From contig CAAFXF010000092.1 in the NCBI GenBank assembly GCA_900766895.1, positions 1 through 17,132 on the forward strand: a stretch of DNA of 17,132 bases, given 5' to 3'. The translations under genes were made by a program, and so were the position numbers. Each line of letters begins with the position of its first letter. The first letter of the stretch is position 1. The notes below the pieces were generated by a model, which was not told the DNA's origin, ran no database searches, and saw nothing but the letters and a program-made list of their open reading frames with translations. This document shows, one piece after another, positions 1 to 7,111 of the stretch. This DNA is from Clostridia bacterium. Lineage in GTDB: Bacteria > Bacillota > Clostridia > Oscillospirales > Acutalibacteraceae.

Positions 1-137
1 AGCTCGCCGACAGCACCCCATGATACTGTCATTGTGTTGCAGGCTTTTTCGTCACCTGCGGTAACCAATGCCCATTGCCTTGCAAGCAAATCCACAACAT
101 TTTCCTTAACCTGACTGAATTCAATTTGTTCAAACAT
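1..137 (-). CDS. Flavin reductase-like FMN-binding protein, N-terminal part (cut by window edge)
   Basis: Only the first 45 codons are present. The gene starts at an ATG at 137-135 on the minus strand, preceded at good spacing by AGAGGTG, and runs off the left edge of the window. The peptide begins MFEQIEFSQVKE and continues with a WALVTAGD stretch and NTMTVSWGAVGE. That block is typical of the start of the flavin reductase-like split-barrel family, where the N-T-M-T-x-S-W-G segment lies near the FMN site. Members bind FMN and reduce flavin or use it in small redox reactions in the cytoplasm. The gene lies 32 bases downstream of the FnIII protein gene on the same strand with no hairpin between them, so it may share that transcript. 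The family call rests on a short conserved block and the exact substrate cannot be told. Confidence 0.7.
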   Translation of the reverse strand, partial: MFEQIEFSQVKENVVDLLARQWALVTAGDEKACNTMTVSWGAVGE

Positions 138-169
138 ATCAAACACCTCTGATAATTCTATATATGCAA

Positions 170-1276
170 TTACAGGCTGTATCTTTCGATGCCGACAATA
201 TCACCCTTAAACTGCTCAAGATTGCCGTAATTTCCGCGAACACCGTCGGGAATTTTTGACTTTTCAACATAAAATTCCATAACATCACAGTTTCTGCGGG
301 CATACTGATGCTTGCTGTCGGTGTGTCTGTTAGCCTTTTGGTCGCACAAAATAACCTTAATGGATTTTCCGGTAGAGAATGTTATGCGGTATCTTGTACC
401 TATACGACTGCCATAGTACGAGCCGAGTGCAACACAATAATAATCCCCTATCATTCGTATGCCTGTTTTTTCGTCTGTATGACATTCGGGGGAATTAAGC
501 AAGGCATACTGAGGTGAGCCCTTTGCAGTTACCGCTGTGTAATATGCATAGGTTTTTGTTGCACCTGATACCTTTGGAAGCCCCATTTTTTCGGGAACAT
601 TTGCCTCCACGACATCGCTTTCGGTCTTGCCGTTTTCAAAATGCATAACCGCCTTATAGCGATAAAACTCCTTTTGTTCAACATCCCTGTCAAAATATTT
701 ACCGTCGGTAACGGTGGCGATTTTCCTAAATTTTTTACCGTCCTCGCTTCTGTAAATTTCAACCTTTGAATCATCATAGGTATTGCTTATCTTAAGTGCA
801 ACGCCGTCCGACGAGGAATCCTTTACACGCAGGACAGGCTTGAGTGATGCGGTATCCACATGCACCATACCAAGCACATCATCGCCTACGCAGGAGGTAA
901 TCATAAATTCATAGGATGTGTCGTTTTGCAAATTATTAATTACAATATCGGTTTTATTTGTGGTTGCATACTCGTCAAATTCGTGAGTAACAGGATTGTA
1001 AACAAAAATATTGTAGCCCAAATAAACCCTGTCACCGTTCCACCTGAGCCTTGCAGAGCTTTCCTTAACATCATATGCTTCAACAAAAAAATTATTTTCG
1101 TTCTGTGCGCGTATCATATCAAAGGTGCTTTGTACGTATAACGGCTCCGATGCAGCAACAGCCTTTGCTCCCGTGTAGTCCTGATGAATTGAGCCTGCAT
1201 ATGCAGTAATTGAAGCACCCAATATGAACACAACAGACATTACCGAAGCAACAATTTTTACTGATAATCTACTAAT
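170..1276 (-). CDS. Secreted protein with two fibronectin type III-like domains and a C-terminal beta-rich domain
   Basis: The first in-frame ATG is at 1240, but it has no ribosome site and would leave a signal peptide without a basic n-region. The frame stays open upstream. Starting at an ATT at 1276, eight bases after an AAGGAG, gives an n-region VISRLSVK, a hydrophobic core and an AYA-G cleavage site, so I place the start there (368 aa). Numbered from the ATG at 1240, residues ~52-130 and ~134-215 look like FnIII modules (SSARLRW..., TSYEFMI; KVEIYRSEDGKKF, FYRYKAV). Residues ~225-356 form a separate domain with YYCVALGSYYG, IGTRYRITFSTGKS, a DQKANRHTD block and VMEFYVEKSKIP. It resembles double-psi-barrel-like tails of secreted Clostridia proteins, which is a recollection and not proven. 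The role is probably extracellular binding or wall-associated activity. It has its own promoter. Confidence 0.7.
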   Translation of the reverse strand: MSRLSVKIVASVMSVVFILGASITAYAGSIHQDYTGAKAVAASEPLYVQSTFDMIRAQNENNFFVEAYDVKESSARLRWNGDRVYLGYNIFVYNPVTHEFDEYATTNKTDIVINNLQNDTSYEFMITSCVGDDVLGMVHVDTASLKPVLRVKDSSSDGVALKISNTYDDSKVEIYRSEDGKKFRKIATVTDGKYFDRDVEQKEFYRYKAVMHFENGKTESDVVEANVPEKMGLPKVSGATKTYAYYTAVTAKGSPQYALLNSPECHTDEKTGIRMIGDYYCVALGSYYGSRIGTRYRITFSTGKSIKVILCDQKANRHTDSKHQYARRNCDVMEFYVEKSKIPDGVRGNYGNLEQFKGDIVGIERYSL

Positions 1277-1303
1277 AACAATGTCTCCTTTACAAATCTG
1301 TAA

Positions 1304-1325
1304 TGTTTGTAACCTTTTTGTAACC
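1304..1325 (-). repeat. Two 11-bp direct repeats at the predicted transcription start (candidate operator)
   Basis: On the minus strand GGTTACAAAAA (1325-1315) is followed directly by GGTTACAAACA (1314-1304), then a third partial match TTACAGA. The 11-base period is one helical turn, the arrangement used by OmpR/PhoB-type response regulators. The pair begins about where transcription from the 1333-1361 promoter should start, so a bound protein would block initiation or elongation. The repeat is directly visible; its function is inference. Confidence 0.5.
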
Positions 1326-1332
1326 GTTTAAT

Positions 1333-1361
1333 GTTATAGCAAAAATCAGCGTGTTTGTCAA
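1333..1361 (-). promoter_or_regulatory. Sigma-A-type promoter of the FnIII protein gene
   Basis: On the minus strand there is a perfect -35 TTGACA (1361-1356), a 17-base spacer and a -10 TATAAC (1338-1333). The expected start is near 1326, giving a ~50-base leader that contains two 11-base direct repeats and the AAGGAG at 1290-1285. Confidence 0.8.
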
Positions 1362-1411
1362 ATTTTTTTGAAAATAATAGACGATATAAATAAATACCGT
1401 TAATTAAATGC

Positions 1412-1438
1412 AAAAACTCCCCTTGTATTAAGGGGAGT
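1412..1438 (-). terminator. Rho-independent terminator after the PASTA pseudokinase gene
   Basis: On the minus strand, ACTCCCCTT (1438-1430) pairs with AAGGGGAGT (1424-1416) across a 5-base loop, followed by TTTTT. It lies about 17 bases after the stop codon of the pseudokinase gene and separates it from the FnIII gene promoter. Confidence 0.85.
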
Positions 1439-1454
1439 AAAGGAGCAATAATTA

Positions 1455-3098
1455 TTATTCTGTAACAACAGCAGTCGGGGCAGTTGTTGTTTCCGGAGCG
1501 CCGTAAACCTGGAGAATAACCTCCTCGCCTACTGCGGCAAGAGTACCTACTGCCGGAGCGCTTGCATCGGAATTCTTAACAGTATTTTCAATATGTGTAC
1601 CGTCGTTGTAAACCTCAACCGTGCTGACCTTAAAGCCAAGCTCCTCAAGCTTCTTTGTTGCCTCCTCAAGAGCAAGCCCTCTGACATCGGGCACAGCCTG
1701 GGTTTGAATACCCTTTGACACTGTGAGAATAATCTCTGTACCCTGGTCAACGGTTTCACCGGGAGCAACATTCTGCTTAAAGATAATTCCCTCCTCGGTA
1801 TCTGCCGAATACTCACCCTGGAAGGTAAAGTTAAACTGCTCGTTCCAAGCACCGTTGTTTTCTATATCGCTTTGTGTGTAGCCGTTGTTGATAAAGTTCG
1901 GCACCTGATAGGTTTTAACCTGTAATGCAGCGGTTGTTGTTTCTTTTTTGTCAACCAAGCCGGAGAACTGTATTACGTAAACTGCAGCTGCAACTGCGGC
2001 AACAATCATCAAGGTAAGAACAATAACAACAGCCTTGCGCTTCTTTTCGCCCTTGCTTTCGTTATATTCCGGATAACCGCCTGTTGCGCCCTCCTGATAA
2101 ATATCCTCCTGCTCAACGGCAGCCTTTGCCTTAACGGCGGGAGCCGCATCAAGAAGCTCTCTGAAGCTGTCAACGGTCTTAACTCTCTTTTCAGGATAAA
2201 TCTGCAAGCCGCCTACAAGAGCCTTTATTACATGCATAGGGATTTTTTCGGCAATAGTATTCGGAATCATAAGCTTATCATTAGCCTCACGAGACAGAGC
2301 CGACGGCGGATTTGCGCCTACCAAAGCCCTGTATATGCAGGCAGAAAAGCTGTAAATATCGGTTGCGGCACAAATTCTGTGCTTATTATCATACTGCTCA
2401 AGTGCAGTGTATCCCTCGTTTTCCGTAAACTCAAGAACAGTCGCCTTGTCGCTTGCCTCTGTAATAGGAAACGGAGCCAAATGCACCTTGCCGTCCCTGC
2501 ACAGCACAAGGTTGTCCGGAGTAATTGAGCCGTGAACAATACCGTTTGAGTGAAGTGCCTCAATAGTTGTGAGCACAGGCATAAACATAAGCCTTGCCGT
2601 ATCCCAAAGGATGTAGCCCTCTTCGTTCCTTAAAAGATACTCTCTTAGCGGAATAGACTCGGTGCTTTCAATAATTGCATAGTATGTGCCGTTTGCTTCA
2701 ACCATGTCGTAAACCGGAACAACAGCAGACAGATTATGGAGCTTTTGCATAGTTGTCCAAAGATTATAAAACGACTTTTTGTACCTTGCATATTCATTAA
2801 TATACTTTTGACGAACATGCACCTCATCGCTGTCATCAAACCTGTTTGCTATTCCCTTTGGGAAAAACTCCCTGATAATAATAGGCTTGTCAAGCTGTCC
2901 GTCGTAGCCCGAATAGGTGACAGCGTCGCTCTCTACCTTTTCGACCTTACCGATAACATACCTGCCGTCCAAAACTGTTTTTATACCAAGATTAATTGTT
3001 TCGTTTTGTGTATCGTTATCAAAGCCGCACTCGGTGCAAACCGCACCTTCGGTGAGCTCATTCCAACAGCCTGCACACAGGCAATCCAAATCTTTCAT
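1455..3098 (-). CDS. Membrane pseudokinase with N-terminal zinc ribbon and two PASTA repeats
   Basis: The start is the ATG at 3098, seven bases after GGAG (3110-3107); an ATG 18 bases upstream has no such site. The product is 547 aa. Residues 8-24 form a zinc ribbon (CAGC ... CTEC). Residues ~45-315 have a Ser/Thr kinase-like fold: the VAIK region reads IIIREFFP, the catalytic loop reads HGSITPDN (His189-Gly-Ser191) and the DFG position reads HLAPFP, while DIYSF is kept. Loss of the catalytic Asp and of DFG argues for a pseudokinase. A basic KKRK and a membrane segment (~355-377) follow, then PASTA repeats at ~398-462 and ~467-535 outside the cell, and an Ala/Thr-rich tail. PASTA repeats in PrkC/StkP-type receptors bind peptidoglycan, so this is probably a cell-wall sensor or scaffold. 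It is monocistronic and divergent from the GH127 gene. Confidence 0.85.
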   Translation of the reverse strand: MKDLDCLCAGCWNELTEGAVCTECGFDNDTQNETINLGIKTVLDGRYVIGKVEKVESDAVTYSGYDGQLDKPIIIREFFPKGIANRFDDSDEVHVRQKYINEYARYKKSFYNLWTTMQKLHNLSAVVPVYDMVEANGTYYAIIESTESIPLREYLLRNEEGYILWDTARLMFMPVLTTIEALHSNGIVHGSITPDNLVLCRDGKVHLAPFPITEASDKATVLEFTENEGYTALEQYDNKHRICAATDIYSFSACIYRALVGANPPSALSREANDKLMIPNTIAEKIPMHVIKALVGGLQIYPEKRVKTVDSFRELLDAAPAVKAKAAVEQEDIYQEGATGGYPEYNESKGEKKRKAVVIVLTLMIVAAVAAAVYVIQFSGLVDKKETTTAALQVKTYQVPNFINNGYTQSDIENNGAWNEQFNFTFQGEYSADTEEGIIFKQNVAPGETVDQGTEIILTVSKGIQTQAVPDVRGLALEEATKKLEELGFKVSTVEVYNDGTHIENTVKNSDASAPAVGTLAAVGEEVILQVYGAPETTTAPTAVVTE

Positions 3099-3143
3099 TA
3101 ATATCACTCCACACATATTAATACTTATTATACAATAATATCA

Positions 3144-3160
3144 ACATTATCAGTTAATGT
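3144..3160. repeat. Short inverted repeat between divergent genes (candidate operator)
   Basis: ACATTA (3144-3149) and TAATGT (3155-3160) are perfect inverted arms around TCAGT. The site lies in the ~140-base gap between the divergent pseudokinase and GH127 genes, about 46 bases upstream of the pseudokinase start. It is too small to call a terminator and could bind a dimeric regulator. There is also a TATAAT on the minus strand at 3132-3127, but no well-spaced -35. Confidence 0.35.
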
Positions 3161-3196
3161 CAAGCGAACAAAATGTAAATAAACCCCGTCAAAATG

Positions 3197-3225
3197 TTGA
3201 ACAAGCACGCGGTATGTACTATAAT
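3197..3225 (+). promoter_or_regulatory. Sigma-A-type promoter of the GH127 gene
   Basis: TTGAAC (3197-3202), a 17-base spacer and a perfect TATAAT (3220-3225). Transcription should start near 3232, leaving a very short leader before the ATG at 3241. This rules out the longer reading frame that opens at 3157, since its first codons lie in the promoter. Confidence 0.7.
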
Positions 3226-3240
3226 ATTATCGGTGATTAT

Positions 3241-5166
3241 ATGGACACAAAGCAATATTCAAATCAGGTCAAATTAAAAAACATAAGGATTAACGATACC
3301 TTTTGGAGCAAAATCCAAAGCAAAATATCACAAAGCGTTATTCCCTATCAATACGAAGCGCTTAACGACAGAATTGAAAATGCAGAAAAAAGCTATTGTA
3401 TAGAGAATTTCAAAAAGGCATCAAGGGCTCTTGAGGCGAGGAAAAACGGAGAAATCACGCCAGTCTATCCTACTGACAAATGGCATTACGATGATAACAA
3501 CGCAAACGAAAATGCTTTTCACGGCTGGGTTTTTCAGGACTCGGACGCTTACAAATGGCTTGAGGCTGTTGCGTATTCCCTAACAAACAAATGGGATGAT
3601 ACACTGTATAAAAATGCCTGCGAGGTTATCGAGCTGATTTGCTCTGCACAGGAGCAAAACGGATATTTAGACACCTTGTATACCATCAACAATCCTAAAA
3701 ACATTTTCACCAATCTTCACGATTATCACGAGCTTTACTGCTTTGGCCATTTGGCAGAGGCAGGCGTTGCTTTCTATGAAGCAACCGTCAACCGCAGACT
3801 TCTTGACTGTGCTATGCACTTTGCGGATTTAATCTGCTCAACCTTTAACGGCAACGCAAAGCGAGGATACCCCGGTCACGAAATTGCAGAGATGGCGCTG
3901 ATAAAGCTTTACGAAATTTCAGGCAAGAGGCAATATCTTGACACGGCAGAATTTTTCATAAATGAACGAGGCACAAAGCCATACTATTTTGACCTTGAGC
4001 AAGGCATAAACACCGACGGCAACGGATATGTATACAATCAGGCTCATCTGCCCGTAAAAGAGCAAAAGGAGGCAGTCGGTCACGCTGTGAGAGGGGTTTA
4101 CCTTTACAGCGGTATGGCAGATACTGCAAGACTGCTTAAGGATGATGAGCTTTATTCGGCCTGCCTAAAAATATGGCAAAGCATTACGCAAAAAAAGATG
4201 TACATTACCGGAGGCATCGGCTCAACGGTTGACGGCGAAGCATTTTCCTTTGATTATGACCTACCGAACGACTTGGCGTACTGCGAAACCTGTGCCTCCA
4301 TAGGCTTGATATTTTTCGGAATGAGGATGCTGAAAATCTCACCGAGCTCCCAAATAGGCGATACCATTGAGCGTGCATTGTACAATACAGTGCTTGCAGG
4401 AATGAATGAGGACGGTGACAGATTTTTCTATGTTAATCCGCTTGAGGTTTTGCCTATGGCAAGCAAATGCGACAGCAGAAAGCATCACGTAAAACCCGAA
4501 CGTCAAAAATGGTTTGGCTGTGCCTGCTGTCCGCCGAATCTTGCAAGACTTCTCTCATCAATAGGAGAATATTGCATAACCGAAAATAACGATGTTATAT
4601 ATATACATCAATATATCGGCGGTGAATACCTTGCAAATAACGCGACCGTTGTCGTTAATTCAAGCTATACCGAAAACGGACAGGTTAGCATCACAATATC
4701 ACCCAAAAAAGAAACCACCGTTGCGTTAAGAATTCCCGCTTGGTGCAAGGACTATTCGTTTGACAAAAAAGCAAAAATTGAAAACGGCTATGCATATTTT
4801 GAGGTGTCGGGCGAAACTGTTATCAACATTTGCTTCAATATGTCTGTAAGGCTTGTAGGCTGTTCAAATCTTGTAAGAGAAAATGTCGGAAGGCTTTCGG
4901 TGTGCCGAGGTCCGTTTGTCTACTGCGTTGAGGAAATTGACAACGGCCCCAATCTGCAAATGCTTAGGATAGATACCAACACGCAACCGATTTATGACAA
5001 GGAAAACGGTATAATCAAGGCAAGGGGATTTCGTCAAAGACAGAATGATGAGCTGTATTTTGACTTTGCTAAACTCACAGAGGATGAACAGGAAATAATA
5101 CTGATTCCGTACTGCAAATGGGGCAATCGCGGCGAAAATGAAATGAATGTATACATAAGATACTAA
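3241..5166 (+). CDS. GH127 (DUF1680) beta-L-arabinofuranosidase-like glycoside hydrolase
   Basis: The frame is open from 3157, but a promoter at 3197-3225 and the domain start (VKLKNIRINDTFWSK, then VIPYQYEAL) place the start at the ATG at 3241 with GGTGAT upstream, giving 641 aa, the usual family length. Family GH127 enzymes remove terminal beta-L-arabinofuranose from short oligosaccharides with a cysteine nucleophile bound to zinc. The needed residues are all here: Glu333 in GEAF (acid/base by match to HypBA1 Glu322), Glu349 and Cys351 in YCETC (zinc ligands), and the Cys429-Cys430 pair in CACCPPN (Cys429 as nucleophile). The N-terminal two thirds is the (alpha/alpha)6 barrel and the last ~150 residues are beta-sandwich. 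There is no signal peptide, so it acts in the cytoplasm on imported sugars. It stands alone, with no sugar transporter next to it, and no hairpin follows the stop. The substrate sugar is inferred from the family. Confidence 0.92.
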   Translation: MDTKQYSNQVKLKNIRINDTFWSKIQSKISQSVIPYQYEALNDRIENAEKSYCIENFKKASRALEARKNGEITPVYPTDKWHYDDNNANENAFHGWVFQDSDAYKWLEAVAYSLTNKWDDTLYKNACEVIELICSAQEQNGYLDTLYTINNPKNIFTNLHDYHELYCFGHLAEAGVAFYEATVNRRLLDCAMHFADLICSTFNGNAKRGYPGHEIAEMALIKLYEISGKRQYLDTAEFFINERGTKPYYFDLEQGINTDGNGYVYNQAHLPVKEQKEAVGHAVRGVYLYSGMADTARLLKDDELYSACLKIWQSITQKKMYITGGIGSTVDGEAFSFDYDLPNDLAYCETCASIGLIFFGMRMLKISPSSQIGDTIERALYNTVLAGMNEDGDRFFYVNPLEVLPMASKCDSRKHHVKPERQKWFGCACCPPNLARLLSSIGEYCITENNDVIYIHQYIGGEYLANNATVVVNSSYTENGQVSITISPKKETTVALRIPAWCKDYSFDKKAKIENGYAYFEVSGETVINICFNMSVRLVGCSNLVRENVGRLSVCRGPFVYCVEEIDNGPNLQMLRIDTNTQPIYDKENGIIKARGFRQRQNDELYFDFAKLTEDEQEIILIPYCKWGNRGENEMNVYIRY

Positions 5167-5201
5167 CAGATAAAAAATTTCAAAAAAATATAAAAAAAGT
5201 C

Positions 5202-5230
5202 TTGACATCTCTTTTGTAAAGTGATATTAT
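5202..5230 (+). promoter_or_regulatory. Promoter of the tRNA-Asn gene
   Basis: Perfect -35 TTGACA (5202-5207), 17-base spacer, -10 TATTAT (5225-5230). The predicted start near 5237 leaves a ~20-base 5' leader before the mature tRNA. Confidence 0.8.
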
Positions 5231-5257
5231 ATGTGAGCACTCAAGAGAGAAAGACAT

Positions 5258-5333
5258 TCCTCCTTAGCTCAGTCGGTAGAGCACTCGGCTGTTAACCGAG
5301 TTGTCGTTGGTTCAAGTCCAACAGGGGGAGCCA
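5258..5333 (+). tRNA. tRNA-Asn (anticodon GTT)
   Basis: All arms fold. The acceptor TCCTCCT (5258-5264) pairs with AGGGGGA (5323-5329) with one T-G pair. The D-arm region is TAGCTCAGTCGGTAGAGCA. The anticodon stem is CTCGG/CCGAG around the loop CTGTTAA, with anticodon GTT at 5291-5293. The T-loop is TTCAAGT, the discriminator is G5330, and CCA (5331-5333) is encoded. Total length is 76 bases. It has its own promoter and terminator and is a single-gene unit. Confidence 0.97.
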
Positions 5334-5340
5334 TATGGGA

Positions 5341-5389
5341 CGCATCCGAAAATTTTCCAAACAGGAAATACTTTCGGATGTGTTTTTTT
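5341..5389 (+). terminator. Rho-independent terminator of tRNA-Asn
   Basis: CATCCGAAA (5343-5351) pairs with TTTCGGATG (5372-5380), with an inner stem TTTCC/GGAAA closing an AAACA loop. It is followed by TG and seven T residues (5383-5389). It begins 10 bases after the tRNA CCA end. Confidence 0.9.
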
Positions 5390-5587
5390 ATTAAGTCAGT
5401 ATATACAAAATAAACAGGATGTTAAAACAGCAACAGTAAACGACCGAAGGCTATTTGCCGGGCATATGGAAAAATTTATAATTCTCTTGAATTTCCTGCC
5501 CTTGAAATTTTGGACAGAGTTGGAGGCGGTTGTTCGTACAACATCCCTTGAGCAGGCAGAAAAGCAATACATCTAAATAATACAGGT
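5390..5587. other. Gap after tRNA-Asn with no supported gene; possibly degraded sequence
   Basis: About 200 bases between the tRNA terminator and the convergent M20 operon terminator. One plus-strand frame carries ~40 codons without a stop (containing YGKIYNSLEFP and LDRVGGGCSYNI), and the next frame also stays open until ~5576, but neither has a start codon with a ribosome site. Codon-like texture in two frames could be a frameshifted gene remnant. I cannot identify a family, and a chance reading is as likely. Confidence 0.3.
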
Positions 5588-5630
5588 TAAAGGGGTATTC
5601 GGCACAAAAACTGTACTGAATACCCCTTTA
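5588..5630 (-). terminator. Strong hairpin ending the M20 peptidase operon (probably works in both directions)
   Basis: TAAAGGGGTATTC (5588-5600) and GAATACCCCTTTA (5618-5630) are perfect 13-base inverted arms around a 17-base loop. It sits 17 bases past the M20 stop codon. The T tract is short on both strands, so termination relies on the stem. Confidence 0.7.
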
Positions 5631-5647
5631 AATACTGTTTATAAGTT

Positions 5648-7111
5648 TTAAGCTGTCATTTCTTTTATGTAGCGTTTGAAAAATTCTACTGCAACATCAA
5701 GCTGGTCAACAGGACAACGCTCGTTTGTGCCGTGAGTTGTGAGCATAATTGAAGCGTCTATGACAAACGGTGAAAAGCGGTACATATTGTCGCAGATTTC
5801 CTCGTAATGATATGAGTCCGTACCGCCCATAACAAGAAACGGAGCAACAATGTTATTTTTATCGATTTGCATTGCAAGCTTTTCGATTGTCTTAAAGGCT
5901 TTCGAGTCTGTTGAGGAAACCTTTGAAGCTTCCTTGCCTTTGAGAAATTCAATATCAATATCCTTATTTCTTACAACCTTGCGGATGTGTTCCTCGGTAT
6001 CTTTCAATGTGTCGCCGGGAAGTTCACGGAAATTTACCGTTACGCTCGCAGTTTGAGGCAAAACATTTGATGCCGGACTGCCTGAAAGCATTGTGCAGGC
6101 TGTGGTTGTTCTGATAAAGGTTGCGGCAGGCGGAAATTTTTTCATTATTGCAAAAAATACAGGCTTCAAGAATGACAGATTACACATTATCATTCTTGCA
6201 GGGAAAGAGGTGTGACTTCCCACGCCCTTGAACAGATTGTAAACCGACGGCAACATTCTTGCCTTGAACTGATGCTTTTCAAGGTCATGTACAACCTTGC
6301 TGATTGCTCCAACAGCTGTATGTTTAGGAGGCTGTGAGGAATGACCGCCTTTTGCCTTAACCGTGATTTTATAATCGGCATAGCCTTTTTCTGCAATTCC
6401 TACACCTGCAAGATTTCCTTCAAGCAAGCCTTTTACGTTTGCCTTGATTATAGCACCGCCCTCGTCAAGTGTCGAGTCGAGGTGAACTCCTCTCTCTTTT
6501 AACGTAGTCATAATAGCATTTGCACCGTTGTTATTTCCTGCAACGATTTCCTCATTATGACCGAAACAAAGATAAACCGTGCGAGTTGGTGTAAAGCCTT
6601 CTTCAATAAGCTCCTCAACAGCTTCCATTACGCTGATGAGGTGATTTTTCATATCCACCGAGCCTCTGCCCCAAATAAATTCGCCGTCATTGTAGCCCTC
6701 AAAGGGGTCGTGCTTCCAATCCTGATATGTACCGCTTGATATAGGTACAACATCTTGGTGAGAAAGCAAGGCAATCGGGTCTAAATCGGGATTTGTGCCC
6801 TGCCAGGTATAAAGTAATGATGCCTGTGAGATATTTTCTTTTTTCAGGTTTTGACTTACAAATGGGAAGCCCTCGTCGAGAAATTTATGAAATCTGTCAA
6901 ATTCCGACCATTCAACCTTGTCATCGTCGGGATTTGAAATCGTTTTTATTTGAATTGCCTGCGAAAGTCGCTGTTGAACTCGTTTTGAGTTTACGTTTTC
7001 TTTCGGCATTTCGGGAATTTCAACAGGCTTTGCCTTATAAAACACCGCCTTAATTGCAGTTATGAGTATCAGTGCAACAATAATTGCAAGTATTATAAGA
7101 AAAATTTTCAT
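5648..7111 (-). CDS. Membrane-anchored M20 family metallopeptidase/carboxypeptidase
   Basis: 487 aa. Residues 3-25 form an N-terminal hydrophobic segment that would anchor the protein, with the catalytic part probably outside. The M20 zinc motifs are present: His118 and Asp120 in SHQDVVPI, bridging Asp153 in GRGSVDMKN, the Glu187-Glu188 pair in GHNEE, and His460 in the HGTNE motif near the end. A lid/dimerization domain lies between. The layout matches the long M20 subgroup that includes the PM20D1/Gly-Xaa carboxypeptidase type, which cleaves short peptides or N-acyl amino acids; the actual substrate is unknown. Its ATG overlaps the stop of the upstream gene by one base (TAATG), so translation is coupled. 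It is the last of three genes with two multispanning membrane proteins, which suggests the peptidase feeds or processes their substrate. Confidence 0.88.
   Translation of the reverse strand: MKIFLIILAIIVALILITAIKAVFYKAKPVEIPEMPKENVNSKRVQQRLSQAIQIKTISNPDDDKVEWSEFDRFHKFLDEGFPFVSQNLKKENISQASLLYTWQGTNPDLDPIALLSHQDVVPISSGTYQDWKHDPFEGYNDGEFIWGRGSVDMKNHLISVMEAVEELIEEGFTPTRTVYLCFGHNEEIVAGNNNGANAIMTTLKERGVHLDSTLDEGGAIIKANVKGLLEGNLAGVGIAEKGYADYKITVKAKGGHSSQPPKHTAVGAISKVVHDLEKHQFKARMLPSVYNLFKGVGSHTSFPARMIMCNLSFLKPVFFAIMKKFPPAATFIRTTTACTMLSGSPASNVLPQTASVTVNFRELPGDTLKDTEEHIRKVVRNKDIDIEFLKGKEASKVSSTDSKAFKTIEKLAMQIDKNNIVAPFLVMGGTDSYHYEEICDNMYRFSPFVIDASIMLTTHGTNERCPVDQLDVAVEFFKRYIKEMTA

Noticed and set aside
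308..1141. Plus-strand frames of 69 and 93 codons opposite the FnIII gene
   Set aside because: They are antisense to a gene with clear domains and signal peptide; no ribosome site and no recognisable domain.
3127..3163. TTGACA (3163-3158) and TATAAT (3132-3127) on the minus strand as a pseudokinase promoter
   Set aside because: The spacer is 25 bases, far too long for a sigma-A promoter. The TATAAT alone may still be used, but I could not define a -35.
5301..5576. Plus-strand open frame beginning MSLVQVQQGEPYG
   Set aside because: The first part is the 3' half of tRNA-Asn and its terminator read as protein, a well-known false gene pattern; the rest has no ribosome site.
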